Below, piece by piece: positions 53,381 through 64,000 of a stretch of 64,000 bases of DNA. Both the position numbers and the translations under genes were made by a program. The DNA is from Hyperoplus lanceolatus. Taxonomy: Eukaryota; Chordata; Actinopteri; Uranoscopiformes; Ammodytidae. Position 1 is the stretch's first letter. Each line of letters begins with the position of its first letter. Under the pieces are notes generated by a model that made no database searches, had not been told where the DNA came from, and saw nothing but the letters and a program-made list of their open reading frames with translations. The DNA lies in NCBI GenBank assembly GCA_026929865.2, contig CM049413.1:10610001-10674000 (forward strand). The letters run 5' to 3'.

Positions 53381-56300
53381 TATCATATATTTTACCACCC
53401 TTGGGGATAACTATGCTACACAGTTGTTCATATAGATACTTTCTGGCACCAGTCACATGTTGTGCGATATTAATTTTTATGTCTAATGACCGTATGTTCT
53501 TTGTGTTTTTAATTAAGTGGAGATCATGGACATTGGCGGTCCTGATGATGCTGACAAAGGATCTAATTTTAGCTCGCCCCAAGGTGTCTATGTATATACA
53601 CAACACAATGCTTTATTTAATCTTGCTACCTCTTTTGCCCTGGTTAACGAGCAGTTCAAAAGAGTGGGTGCGGGGCTGACTGACTAGAGTATATACGGTT
53701 TTGATGCTCACAGGCCTGTTAGAGTGAGACCCGGGTATGAGATGAGTCTCAAGTTAGCGGGGCCACAACTGTTTGGAGAAGGGCGTCGGGTGTTGGCAGA
53801 GAGCGTGGAGAGGTGAGAGGAACCGGAGGCTCGGTAGAGGGCCATGTGTTGGTGCCCCTTCAGAAGGCAGCATGTGCAGCGGGTGCAGGCCAGGCCAAGG
53901 ACCCTGACTCACCGGTGCATGGATAATGTAGGAGAGAGTATCCCGCGGCTAAGCTGCACTTAACAGCACATTGATTTCAAACCCCTGTGTTCCCTCTTGA
54001 GGGCAGTGGGACGCACCTCAACTGGTCGGACCCCCTCCAACCTTCTTCTTTTCCCCCCTTCTGACCACCGCCACCATTTACCAATCTCCACAACCTACCC
54101 CCCCTCCTGCCATCTACCCTATCCCTTCTGAGTCGATTTGGGTACAACCATGCTGCTCACTGGCCTCCTATACCACCCCCCCCCCCCCACCCTTGGGAAT
54201 TTCCCAGAGGAGTTAGACAGGATTGAGGGGGCACTAAGCCTCCTACCTCAAGACCCCCCGGTCTTGAGAGCCATGTTTTGGGTTAGGGCGTTGCAGTGCA
54301 GAGGCAGCCGCGTGGAAAAGATTTGTGGTCAAAATCAATGCATTGGCACTTTGATGGAGCGCTGCAACAGATTTGGGAATTTTACATATCTCCTCTGTCT
54401 CCCCTGGCACCATGGAGAAGGCCTCACCACTGGAGAAAAGACAGCAACCACTAAACCTTCTGGGAAAGAGGGACTCATCATTTGTACAGCTTGTGGGACA
54501 GTCAATACTCATTTGGTGGCTTGCGCCTAACATGTTACACTCTCAAATCTGTCGCCCCTTGCTGCTCAAAGCTAAAAGAAAAACACATATATTTTAACCT
54601 TTGCATTGATTCAGTAGGTTCTGCAGCCATGCCTCTACTACTGGATATGACATTTGACTTTAAAATAGAAAAGAAATTAAGAATAATATTCATATATGTT
54701 TTAATTAGTGTATAATGGCTTGAAAATAAACGTTTTTTTTTCTTTCTTAGAATGAGCCTTTTATATCTACTGTACATAGCAGCGGGTGACCCTTCACGGA
54801 GGCCGCCATGTACAGTAGCAGGGAAAGGACAAACTTAACATCCAAAATGAGTTTTTATAGTCCTGGGGAAATGCACCTGTTTAGAAGGAGTAGGCTACTA
54901 TAGAAGAAATAAAATACAAATTATCCTCATCACTTGACATTGATATGACAAGGGTTATAATTATTCTACAACAGTTAGTTCTATACAACGAAACTCTTCC
55001 TAATGATCCCCCCTCCCCATTCTCTGTAGCTTTGAGAGAGAAAACTTTCTTTCTCATCATCGCCACACCTTGCACTCTGCATCTTTTTATGTGAGTCCCA
55101 GCACAGGTTGATACCAGTATGGTGCTTCTTCCACTTGTCTAACTTCTGACTCATCTCCCCTGCTGCATTATGTGGATGCATGTTTTCAGGAGCAGCACAC
55201 AGCACTCTTCATTTGTGCGCTAATGGGCTCTCAGCATCTTTAAGACTCGGGGTACAATTAAGAGGTGATAGTTTGATCTCCCACCTCGCAGTTCTATTTC
55301 GGAGCTGCCGCGTGATTATGCTGGAGGTTGATAGGCGAGTGAGGAGCTGGCTCTATTTAAAGGCAGACACCCATTAATTCCACTGAAAGAACAGACAACT
55401 TTTGCTGTTTGCACCTTTCTGAATTTGATCATAGCCATATTGTATTATGACATGATCTAAAAGTGATCCTGTAAACATGACTAAGGGTGTTCATTCAATT
55501 ATGGCAGAAGTTAACTTTTCTATTTTTCCGAGGCGATGCTAAACCACATACATCTGGTAGAAAGATTGTCCTAAAATTGCTTCCCTGGCTAGATCAGTAA
55601 AGGGCCAATAGTATCCCATCCTGTATCTACACACCAACTTGACCTGTCTAAAATGCCTTAGTCCCTCCAAAGCTTTATCTATGATCTAGCAAGATTTTTT
55701 TTCTATTGGTTTAAATAGTCAACTTATTGTATAGGCTATTACAGGCTATTTCCCTTTTCCAATTATGTAGCATAAATGACCGAAAATGGGATTTTCATCT
55801 CTAAAGTGTGAGTAAGATGTGTTAATATCTGGAAGCCGGCTTAAATGACTAGAGAGAAATGGTTGATACAGCATTGCCATCTGCTGGTGCAAATCAATTA
55901 TTACACAGTAGTTGTAATAATTTAAAAAAAATGTTAAGCAAAGGTGGTTTTATAAAAGATGGGTGATATGCTTATGTCAAGAGGCTGTAGGATGATAAAA
56001 ATAATGTAATATCAAAAATGTGGAAAAAATTGTATTATCATTATAAGGCTTGTAAACCGACATTATCCCTATTTCTCACGGATGAAACAGTAGACAGTGA
56101 TGTTGACCTCCCACATCAAGAAAAAAGGTTTAGGGGTCTTTTTTGCCTGTCTTTTTTGGAAAAGCCTATACTGGTGTTATCATATTGTAGTAGTCCATTT
56201 CAGGCCACATAAGCCTCAAACCATAGGCTAACTAAACATCTACAAACAACGTACAATTGATTGTCTTAAGATGTTTCTCTCAATTTATTGAAGAATACAT

Positions 56301-56872
56301 TTACCTTAAAGGCCATATAAGCCATTGTTGACTGTTTAAATTACAGGTAGGCTATATTTGCATATTACCGTACATTTTGTGTCACAAATATGGGTAGCCT
56401 ATTTTCTTTACTGCTGTATTTATTCTAGTAGTGTAAACAAATATCTAACAGAACCTGAATAGCTTACACGTAGACGTTGTCGTAGTCCTGTTGCTTTTGT
56501 CAGTCAGTTTGGGGACAGTAGCAGGATCCCTTCCACTTGTTTTTTTTTAATTATAGTGGTGGCTCCTACATTTCCATCACAGACTTTTGCTTCTGTAGCT
56601 TTGAAGGAAAAAAGAAAGACATGTGATATAATATCACATATAGAGTATATCTCCTGTATGCATGTTTCCTAATCTTAATTTACTAAATGGGTCAATATCG
56701 CTGTAGGGTGCCTTTCCACCTTCACAATACTTGAACATTTTAGTCCCAAATTTCCATATCCTTTATGCTTTATCATAAATAGTGGACTCTGAAGTTGTGT
56801 AAATATATATTTACGGAGCTCCCACAGCTATTTTTAGTTATGACCTGTTTTCAGAGGAATGAGTGTAGGATA
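53381..56872. other. Intergenic DNA, no gene seen
   Basis: Mixed DNA with a C13 run around 54177-54189. The 130-codon open frame at 54138-54530 starts by the poly-C tract and opposes a minus-strand frame; it has no recognised domain. A candidate regulatory stretch at 55190-55385 is listed separately. From 55400 onward the sequence is AT-rich and featureless. Confidence 0.5.
55190..55385. promoter_or_regulatory. Candidate conserved non-coding element
   Basis: Unique mid-GC sequence with GCGCTAATGGGC, TACAATTAAGAGGTGATA and CCCATTAATTCC motifs in an AT-rich surround. It lies 3.2 kb upstream of slc4a7 exon 1A. Judged by texture only. Confidence 0.3.
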
Positions 56873-57718
56873 TGTCCACCCTGTCGTGGAAATGTACATT
56901 ACTGCTAAACATGTTTTTATTTGAATTTTAAGATAAAAACTATATTTTATAAAAGGTATGATGTCCCTTTCCTACACAAGGACTTTGTTTGATTTCATAT
57001 TATAATTATTATTTTTTTAATGTATGTGAGCCCTTCGTTTTCAAAGAAACACACACAAGTCGCACATGGATTTCTTTGATTTGGAAAGTAAATGTGATAT
57101 TTTGTTGATATAAGATGACAGGGTGGACAATCACATGACTGCGAGCAATTTGAGCAAATTGCAATAATTCAATGTGACCAAATGATAAAGGCAATGATAC
57201 AGTGAGATCCAACCAGGAATAAGCAATAATATAGAATAATGACCTAGCTTGTATCTGTGTTTGTGACCACACAATTGTCTTGCATGTATCATCATTTACA
57301 ATTCCCATTTAAAATGATTGATATGTCCACCCTGTCATGGGAATGTCCACCCTGTCGCCACTTTACCCAATGCAAGACATGATCTTAAATTTGCATGTAA
57401 GCTAACAACTAACAAAGATTGTATAATTGGCTGGTATGGTTGTTGAAGAGAAATGTCTATAGTTAAACATACACATTTTTAAACTATTAAATTATCAACA
57501 GTTATTTCATGCCGACAGGGTGGACATGTTAAGCTTCGGACAAACCTGTAAGCAAACTTTTACAAAGAAAATGTGTATGTAGGAAAGTAATCTAAACACT
57601 AAACTCAGCCTTTTACATTCCCCATCACTGAAATGCATTAATCACTGGTGTTGTGGTGTTCCTGGAGTGGATGACCTTTTCTTAATTGGACGGATTCTCC
57701 AACATGACAGGGTGGACA
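56873..57718. mobile_element. Probable DNA transposon with six copies of a 13-bp motif
   Basis: The 13-mer TGTCCACCCTGTC occurs exactly at 56873-56885, 57324-57336 and 57344-57356. Its exact reverse complement occurs at 57117-57129, 57514-57526 and 57706-57718. The outermost copies face each other, like terminal inverted repeats of an 846-bp element. The interior is otherwise AT-rich. No clear target duplication is visible and no transposase frame is present, so the element identity is an inference. The six motif copies are directly seen. Confidence 0.55.
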
Positions 57719-58350
57719 ATTGTTAAGGGACACAAACAAACATCTTCTTTTTTTTAAATAAATTAAAATGAGAAATGTGTGTTCAAATTATAAATACACC
57801 TTAGTTGAATATTATTACTATTGTATACAATTGTATGAGAAAAAAAAAGATAATTTGTAGGATTAGACCACATTTTACTTGAATTGTAAATTAATGTTCA
57901 CTGCGAGGGACAAGGGAAAATAGCACATATCCTTTTTTACAGAACTGAATAAAATCTAAAATATGTATCTGAAGAGCCAAATAATGTTTTGTCAAGGATA
58001 GAAAACAGTACAAACAACAAACCTCTTTCATATTATTTTTAAGTTAAATTAAGACAGTAATTCACTAGTTTGTGCATGGGACACCAAAAGGGACCCTACA
58101 GGGATATTGACCCAAATTGTGTTACAACACTTCGAGCCTTTAGATAGGCCTATAACTTGTTATGGCTTCAAGTCGTGATAACGTCGGGATCATCTTGACA
58201 GGAATTGTTAATTTAAAAAAATATATATATTCTCTGTATTTAAGCATTTCTCATTTGGCCAGCTTACATTTGAAATGATGGAAGGTCAAATCGGCCGAGT
58301 ACAAGAAGTTAAAAATAAATAATACAAAATAAAAGCCCGCTTGGGACTTT
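57719..58350. other. Intergenic DNA upstream of slc4a7
   Basis: AT-rich DNA with poly-A and poly-T patches and no open frame of note. The GC content rises sharply at about 58350 at the slc4a7 promoter. Confidence 0.6.
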
Positions 58351-58354
58351 GAGA

Positions 58355-58618
58355 AATAGCCCCCGCCCCCATCGCTGCGTCCATGAATTTGATTGGCTGA
58401 AAACACCGGGCATTGAAAGCGAATTGGTAATCAATCACTGTCAATCAGGTGTAGGGGCGTGGTCTCGACGTCTCGTTGGGAGGAAATCACAAGTTGTCGT
58501 CACAGTTCACTCAAGTGTCACCGGCACAGTCTACTCCACACATCAACCGGCGAAAAAGAAAAACAAGAGAAAAACAAAAACAAGAGAACTCACGGTGTGT
58601 AGAAGACCGGCGGTGGAA
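58355..58618 (+). promoter_or_regulatory. slc4a7: slc4a7 promoter and leader, exon 1A
   Basis: GC-rich promoter-like segment with a CCCCGCCCCC GC box at 58361-58370, an inverted CCAAT (ATTGG) at 58392-58396 and a GGGGCGTGG box at 58454-58462. No TATA box is seen, consistent with a GC-box housekeeping-type promoter. The leader runs into the ATG at 58619. The exact start site is not determinable. Confidence 0.5.
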
Positions 58619-58660
58619 ATGGACGAACCTGCGGAACAAATGAGGCCCCTCCTGAGAACA
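58619..58660 (+). CDS. slc4a7: slc4a7 (NBCn1) first coding exon 1A, gene partial
   Basis: Fourteen codons, MDEPAEQMRPLLRT, end exactly at a GTGAGTAC donor in phase 0. The EQMRPLL core is that of the mammalian NBCn1 N-terminus (MEADGAGEQMRPLLTRG). SLC4A7 is the next gene downstream of EOMES, in the same orientation, in mammals, which matches the arrangement here. The product is an electroneutral Na+/HCO3- cotransporter of the plasma membrane that imports bicarbonate to regulate cell pH. Only the extreme N-terminus is in the window; the large cytoplasmic domain and the membrane segments lie beyond 64000. The 118-codon open frame around it begins far upstream and reads through the donor, so it is not the real coding unit. 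The exon is short, so confidence rests on motif plus synteny plus splice phase. Confidence 0.75.
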
Positions 58661-59549
58661 GTGAGTACCTGCACGAAACAGTTAACCGTTGGCCCACAAT
58701 TATAGCTTATCTGTGCGGCTCTTTGTCCGTGTTTTCCCCTTTGGAAGTAGCCTGCTACAGAGATGCTTGGGAGTCAGACTCAGTGAGGCACCATCCGGCT
58801 GCTATTGTTAGCCGGCTTTCTGCTTTTTCTTGACACGTGGCATGGGTACAAGTTCTGTTTGAGTCTCTTGTTAAAGCCAGTAAAAAGCTTTCATCCAAAT
58901 ATATCCTTTCAAAACAAATAACCGCGTCCCCCCTGCCCAGTTTGTAATTGTTGAACTCCATCTTCATTTGTTCTCAAATAGTTCTTGCTAACGTGAATGG
59001 GTTAGCCATTTGGGCAGGATCAGAGTCGAGCCTGTTCACTGAAGTTATTATACGTTATTAACCGTAGTTAGAAATGAAAACATGTCCCGTTAGCTTGCAA
59101 GTTTGGAGATACGCGTTTGTTAACTACACTATCTAACTAAAACCCTGCAGATAACTACACGTGATAAGCCTTTAGGTGTCGCCTGAGTAAGTCTGAGAAT
59201 AGCCTGTAATCACTTTACGTTACATGGCTTTGTACCTGCTTGGAAGCATTTACGCCTCATGCAACAGGTTTACTCGTCCGTTACTTGACCATGTGCACCC
59301 AGCTAGTCTGTTCTGTTGATAAGATGTACTGGTACACACATAATATAAGTCTCATTTAAATACAAAACGCCCCCCAAATAGACGCGCTCTATGGTGTGAC
59401 ATTTATATGTCAGGAAATGATGCTCATTTGACTGCGAAAGCTTGTGCAACTAGAAAGGGCAGGGGAAAATAGACCTGAAACTGGAAGAGAACCGATGAAG
59501 AAGAAAACACATTCCGACACGTGTATTACAGTAGGTTAGATCCACCAAC

Positions 59550-59652
<103 letters not shown>

Positions 59653-59835
59653 ACTGAGATGTAGGCCTACAGACCCACATCCTGTCGGTTCGGTGTAACT
59701 TTACAGTCATGGACAGATGAGATATTGAGCGTCAAACACTAACAAGCCCAAACAAAGAAACTGGCTGCAGTGCTAAGTTTAAATAGATGCTGACTGTCTG
59801 ACATCAATGCTGGCTTAGGGTTGTCCACTAGTCTC

Positions 59836-59838
<3 letters not shown>

Positions 59839-59902
<64 letters not shown>
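59839..59902. repeat. (TG)n microsatellite
   Basis: About 32 uninterrupted units, only about 190 bp from the previous array. Confidence 0.95.
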
Positions 59903-59905
<3 letters not shown>

Positions 59906-60997
59906 ACCTGCGCACACATGTGCATGTGTCGTAGGAAACTTGACCCTTGGCTGACCAATGAAAAGGAGTTGCTGGACTCATTCCTCAGGAATAAAAGTCA
60001 ATGCATGCACTGTGACACTGCCACATTATCCTTTAGGCAATTATTCAACTTGCTAATGCCTTATAATGGACATATTAACTTCTAACGCATCCAACATTCT
60101 CTACCCCATAGAACGTGCTATTATGAAACCTAGAATTTTTTTTATTTTCAGGTTTGCTGCTTGAAGCAAATGCTTTTAGTTACATCAAAATGTCACTTTC
60201 AAAATAAAGCTATAAAGCAATTGGCTTGAACAGTGAGAATATCATACCAAGAATTACACATGATGCCATTGGGTGGCCATTGTTTTGTTGCTCTCTTGGC
60301 GTTGGTAATCCTCTTAGGCCGTGATTCTTAGAAGGCTTTCACTATATGTGACGTATTCTCATCAGTGAGACATGAGCCAATTACAATGTTATAAGAATGA
60401 TTTGATGGGCAATTGCTTATCTGGCTTTATTTTGCAGGTTAAGCCTCTTCTATAACTGGTGGTGCTACAGTTCTATTGATTGTCTGATTTCAAAGCATTA
60501 CCGTAGATGAGTGTTATTATTTTGCCTAACTCAGCCTATTTGTGCCAACAATGGCTATACTAGGTTTATTTTCTTTCTTGAGGTTGATGAATTTGTGTAT
60601 TTTATTCATAATGGCATTTAACTCTCACATACCATGCCCTGTTGTAAAGGCTTTAATATGGTCCACCAGGTTCTCTTCTTGTTTGTTTGGTCCATGGGTC
60701 ACATTGTGACAATCAATACACACTTTCTGTCACTGGAACTCAGTCTGAACTGTGTCTGTTTATCCACTGTACTAACATGGCTCTTCTCTACAGTATGAAC
60801 TTTCATCGAATTGTATCTAAGGTGTACATCAGCTTGCCAGGAGAAGGTTTAAGTTCACCCAGTGCAGGCGCCGAGTCCTGGACTATAATTGGCTCAGGAG
60901 CACTTAACTGCCAGGCTTAGTGAGTTTTTCATGTTACACACTTACTCACTGTATGATACAGAATATACTGCTGCAAACAACCAAAGTTTCCAATAAA

Positions 60998-61084
60998 TAA
61001 AATACAAGTGCAAGTTCCGCACCGCAATCAAAACAAGCCTGTATTGTGACGGTTCGGTATGAACCTGTGTATTGTTACACCCCT
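60998..61084. mobile_element. Terminal fragment of a fish DNA transposon (hAT-like)
   Basis: The segment ends GTTACACCCCTAG and contains GACGGTTCGGTATGAACC. Read on the minus strand it starts TAGGGGTGTAAC, a terminus typical of widespread fish hAT-type elements. No opposite end is found, so it is truncated. Confidence 0.45.
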
Positions 61085-61459
61085 AGTAATTACACAGAAT
61101 GATCCTCCTTCTTTGCCAGTCTGATGGTGTTCTGTTCTCTTCCGATATACTATTATGATAATCTGATAAAAATAATGAATTACTTCAGTACCCAGCTATA
61201 GGCTTATAAGTATACACAACAGAGAGCTTGTTTCTTTATATTATACGAATCTACTTTCTGTAAGTATGAAATGTACTTTCAGCAAGTAGGATGTGATAAA
61301 ACGGTACCAGAGGCCACCAGACACTTGTTTGTTGTTGGTGGGCAGAAGCACAGTTGCTTTGGGACACTGCTAATAAGTCAGCATGGGTGTCACAGAAGGG
61401 GGACGGCATAGATAAATAAAACCATTAACACAATAGTTTAAATGCTGGGTCAGTCCTTT

Positions 61460-61549
61460 TATATCCTAAATCGCAGACTTCACAATTTCCTGATTGCATT
61501 GTTTCAAATCGCGATTTTGATTTTAAATTAATTCAGTGTTCAGCTCTAG
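61460..61549. mobile_element. Fragment of a fish hAT-type repeat
   Basis: Sequence containing AAATCGCGATTTTGATTTT and ending TTCAGCTCTAG resembles the AATCGCGATT-type terminal region of a common teleost element. No second end or target duplication is seen. The assignment is from memory of the motif. Confidence 0.4.
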
Positions 61550-62161
61550 TCTTGAATGTATTTTATTGCTGAAGGAAGGCTTAGGTCATTTATCGAGAAA
61601 AACTGAATACATTTGGGGTTTAAATTGGATTGGGGAGGAAAAAACAACGTGGTGACAGATCTCAGGTTGTTCAGTCAAATCTCTGCCTTTAGATGTCACT
61701 ATTTCCATTTAATATCTTGCAGATAATGCCTTTGTCATCAGTGGGGTCTTTTTTTTATGATTGGTGTCATGTTTGCTTTTGTGGTTAGTCTATTGGAACT
61801 CATTGTCCCGGTTACGGATGCTACGTCCGAAGTGTGTATCTCTGGGCTGTGATCAACAGTGTGTCCTTGAATTACAAAATATTTACTCTTCAGTATTCAT
61901 TTCATATGTTCCTTTTTGCCCCTACCCATGGAACAGTTCTTGTTGTGGACAGGAAACAAAAAAATTACCCACAGTTCTTTGTAAAATGACAGGTTGTTGA
62001 AAGACATACACAACCTACAGGCTACGGTAAGGATTGTCAATGTCAAAGACATGTATGTGCAATCTTAATGAATACACCGCTATCCGTCCTTTTTTTTTTC
62101 GATTTGTGGCACCCTCTGAATGCCAAGCCCACACATGTGCTGCTTGTTTCTATTTATCTGT

Positions 62162-62180
62162 GTTGGGGGGGGGGGGGGGG
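62162..62180. repeat. Poly-G run
   Basis: A G run of roughly 15 or more bases after TGTT; sequencing length is uncertain. Confidence 0.85.
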
Positions 62181-62340
62181 CTCTTGATTTGTGACCTGAA
62201 TACCTTAGCGGGTGAGCATTTGAATGTCCTCCAAATGTGTGTGCGCACGTGTATGTCCTGTCCTCCATGTGGCGGCTTGTGTGTGTGTGTTTTTTAGGCT
62301 CTTGACTCGACGAATGAAATATTCATAGTGCCATGGCGGG

Positions 62341-62500
62341 ATTGGCTGCTGAGCAAAGAGCGGGCTGACGGGTTAGAGCAGACCGCTGTGTGTACCGAAG
62401 CAGCCTGTGACCCCCCCCCCCCCCCTCTCTCGCTCGCTCGCTCTCTCTCTCTCTCTCCTTCTCCCCGTATAAAGAGATGAGCTAAGGCACAGGGACCAGA
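62341..62500 (+). promoter_or_regulatory. slc4a7: Probable alternative slc4a7 promoter (exon 1B)
   Basis: An inverted CCAAT (ATTGG) at 62341-62345 is followed by a C-run and a CT-rich tract (about 62411-62460), then a consensus TATAAA at 62468-62473. Initiation would be near 62498-62503, giving a leader of about 125 nt. This TATA/CT-type promoter contrasts with the GC-box promoter of exon 1A. Confidence 0.6.
62411..62460. repeat. Poly-C plus (CT)n/(CTCG)n tract
   Basis: A C run of about 14, then imperfect CTCG and CT repeats lying directly upstream of the TATA box. Confidence 0.9.
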
Positions 62501-62625
62501 CAAGTGCGACAGTGTCTCTGTTAGGGCTAGGCTTACACACACACACACTGTACAACAGAGACAACCGTCAGAAGGAAGGAACTGGCTAACATCTCCGCTG
62601 GCGCTGCTTTGATGTTTTAGTCTAA

Positions 62626-62661
62626 ATGGATGAACAAAGCGAAGGGGAGCATGTGCCTACG
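62626..62661 (+). CDS. slc4a7: slc4a7 candidate alternative first exon 1B
   Basis: Twelve codons, MDEQSEGEHVPT, end at a GTACGT donor in phase 0, the same phase as exon 1A, so either could splice to the same second exon. The TATA box 150 bp upstream and the A at -3 of the ATG support a real start. Mammalian NBCn1 has alternative N-termini (MEAD- and MERF- forms) from alternative first exons. This peptide is not clearly the MERF form, but it occupies the corresponding place and shares the acidic MDE start with exon 1A. A tiny upstream frame, ATG-TTT-TAG at 62612-62620, precedes the start. It could instead be the first exon of an unrelated transcript; transcript data would settle this. Confidence 0.55.
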
Positions 62662-64000
62662 GTACGTCTAGTCTTGTGTGTGTGTGTGTTTGTGGGTGTG
62701 TGTCTGATTTAGGCTAACAGACTATCATTGACTGGACTTAACCAGGATCCAATGGCTTTGTGTGTTTATTTTGGTTTGTCCTCTTGTGTTCTACTGTGGC
62801 ACACATAGTGGTTTGTGAGAATGAATAGAGCAGGTGGTCAGTACATTTGTCCAGAAAGAAACAAGGCACAGGTGTGAGGATGAGGGAATAAAAAGGTGAA
62901 AAAGGAGGTTAAGCTCCTTGAAATGAAAACGTTTCCTTTCTGCTCACGTACGAGACAGTTATGGCTGCTGGAGGCAGCGGGACAAGGAGAACAGGAAGGA
63001 AGAGAGGAGAGGGGTGTGAGGGAGATGAGGATGAAACATTGGTTCACCAATATAGCTGTATCCAAACAGGGCGCACGCTGGCCATACAAATGATAATGCC
63101 TATTGAATAAAGTGCAATAATTGCTTGTTTTCAGCACAAAGTGACACAATTACTATGGCAAGGAGAAGCAGGTGCGCATGTAAAGAGAAAAATATTTGCG
63201 AGGCAGAGAGAAAAAGGGGGATGGTTTCATCTTTGTGTTTATTTGTGTCTGTCTGCAAAGTCTGTGCGTGTTGTTTGTGTATTGATTACATCAAATGGAG
63301 ACTGTGATTTCATATCTGTATATTTTTTTCCAAAATGTCTGCTGTGTGAATGTCTTCACAGCTGTTTTAACTAATGGATTAAATCAGGAGACTCAAGACA
63401 CAGGGCACCAGCTCCTGACTGCCTGCTTTAGTTGAGCCCTGTTCAAACGTGATAAGGCTCCAGGGGAGATAAATAATTGAATGGCTAGTCAGCAAAAGGC
63501 AGCAAAAAATAGCTGCCTGATCAAATTATATTGTTATATCTTTGTTGATGTTTTACCCAGCATCAAGCATGGATGTTGATGTGGCCTCTAGAAAATCGTA
63601 TGTAATAAAAGTATAAAACACATGTAATTCACATAAATCTAAATAAAATCTAATGTCCATCACATGATTAGCAGCCATCCATAATTGTCTGTTTCTATTA
63701 TCTTTCTGTTTTCAGGCATTGTTTAATTAGTAAAATAATTTAACATTAATTGGCAGTAAATAGATGTCAAAATTCTCCTCGGTAGTAAAGCAATTGTGCA
63801 TTTGGCAGTAAGAGATATTATTCAGTAATCTCAAGGGACAGGTCTCTCACTATGTAACACATCTCTTGCGTCAGCCCCTATCGATTGGACCGGGTCCCAG
63901 CAAGGCTGGCAAGGAGCTGAGATTAGAGGGAACCAGGCCTGTTTGGCTAGTTGGGTCTTTGGTTGTTTCATCCACTGTCTGTTTAACTGATGTGGTGTTT
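62662..64000 (+). other. slc4a7: slc4a7 intron, continues past the window
   Basis: AT-rich intronic DNA to the right edge. I looked for the common second exon (the conserved PDEEAVVDLG-type segment of the family) and did not find it, so it lies beyond 64000. A stretch at about 63700-63870 has several AATTAGTAAAATAATT-type cores and could be regulatory. Confidence 0.5.

Noticed and set aside
54138..54530. A 130-codon open frame downstream of a poly-C run
   Set aside because: No recognisable domain, no splice context, opposed by a frame on the other strand, and begins in low-complexity sequence.
56873..57718. CRISPR-like array
   Set aside because: The repeats are 13 bp, occur in both orientations with irregular spacing, and the host is a vertebrate.
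63160..63180. A third possible slc4a7 first exon beginning ATGGCAAGGAG
   Set aside because: There is a donor-like GTGCGC after a few codons, but no promoter signals or phase argument; too weak to list.

Overview
The window looks like a euchromatic stretch of a ray-finned (teleost) fish genome. The evidence is a vertebrate T-box gene with five GT-AG introns, very many long (CA)n/(GT)n microsatellites, a fish Tc1-type transposon, a tRNA-headed SINE with a LINE-like (ATT)n tail, several families of short TIR-bounded non-autonomous DNA transposons, and large AT-rich non-coding tracts. There is no sign of bacterial gene organisation, CRISPR arrays or operons.

Layout. Positions 1-43800 are a gene-poor 5' flank. 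I find no convincing protein-coding exon there; it holds microsatellites, at least eight recognisable transposon-derived blocks, a ~125-bp tandem repeat, and scattered stretches that read like conserved regulatory sequence. Positions 43846-48293 hold one complete gene on the + strand: eomesodermin (eomes, probably the teleost eomesa copy). It has six coding exons, 667 aa, a central T-box of about 190 aa, an inverted CCAAT box and a TATA-like box about 230 nt before the start codon, and a polyadenylation signal about 420 nt after the stop. Positions 48300-58350 are intergenic, with a foldback MITE, a palindromic Tc1 remnant at 51740-53378, and an unusual element at 56873-57718 carrying six copies of one 13-bp motif. 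From about 58350 to the right edge is the 5' end of a second + strand gene that I identify as slc4a7 (electroneutral Na+/HCO3- cotransporter NBCn1). The basis is a 14-codon first exon whose EQMRPLL core matches the mammalian NBCn1 N-terminus. About 4 kb further on lies a second candidate first exon (12 codons, own TATA box, same splice phase), which would be an alternative promoter. The common exons lie beyond the window.

The order eomes then slc4a7 in the same orientation matches the mammalian EOMES-SLC4A7 neighbourhood, which supports both calls. Eomes encodes a transcription factor of endoderm/mesoderm and forebrain development, and the flanking gene-poor DNA is the kind of place where its long-range enhancers would be expected. 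That is inference; no enhancer can be proven from one sequence.

No wholly new biological system is evident. The most unusual things are the two TIR-bounded elements (19406-20658 and 56873-57718) whose interiors repeat short motifs, the Tc1 copy with the same end at both termini, a nested pair of TTAA-site elements at 35846-37063, the alternative slc4a7 first exon, and an out-of-frame upstream ORF that overlaps the eomes start codon.
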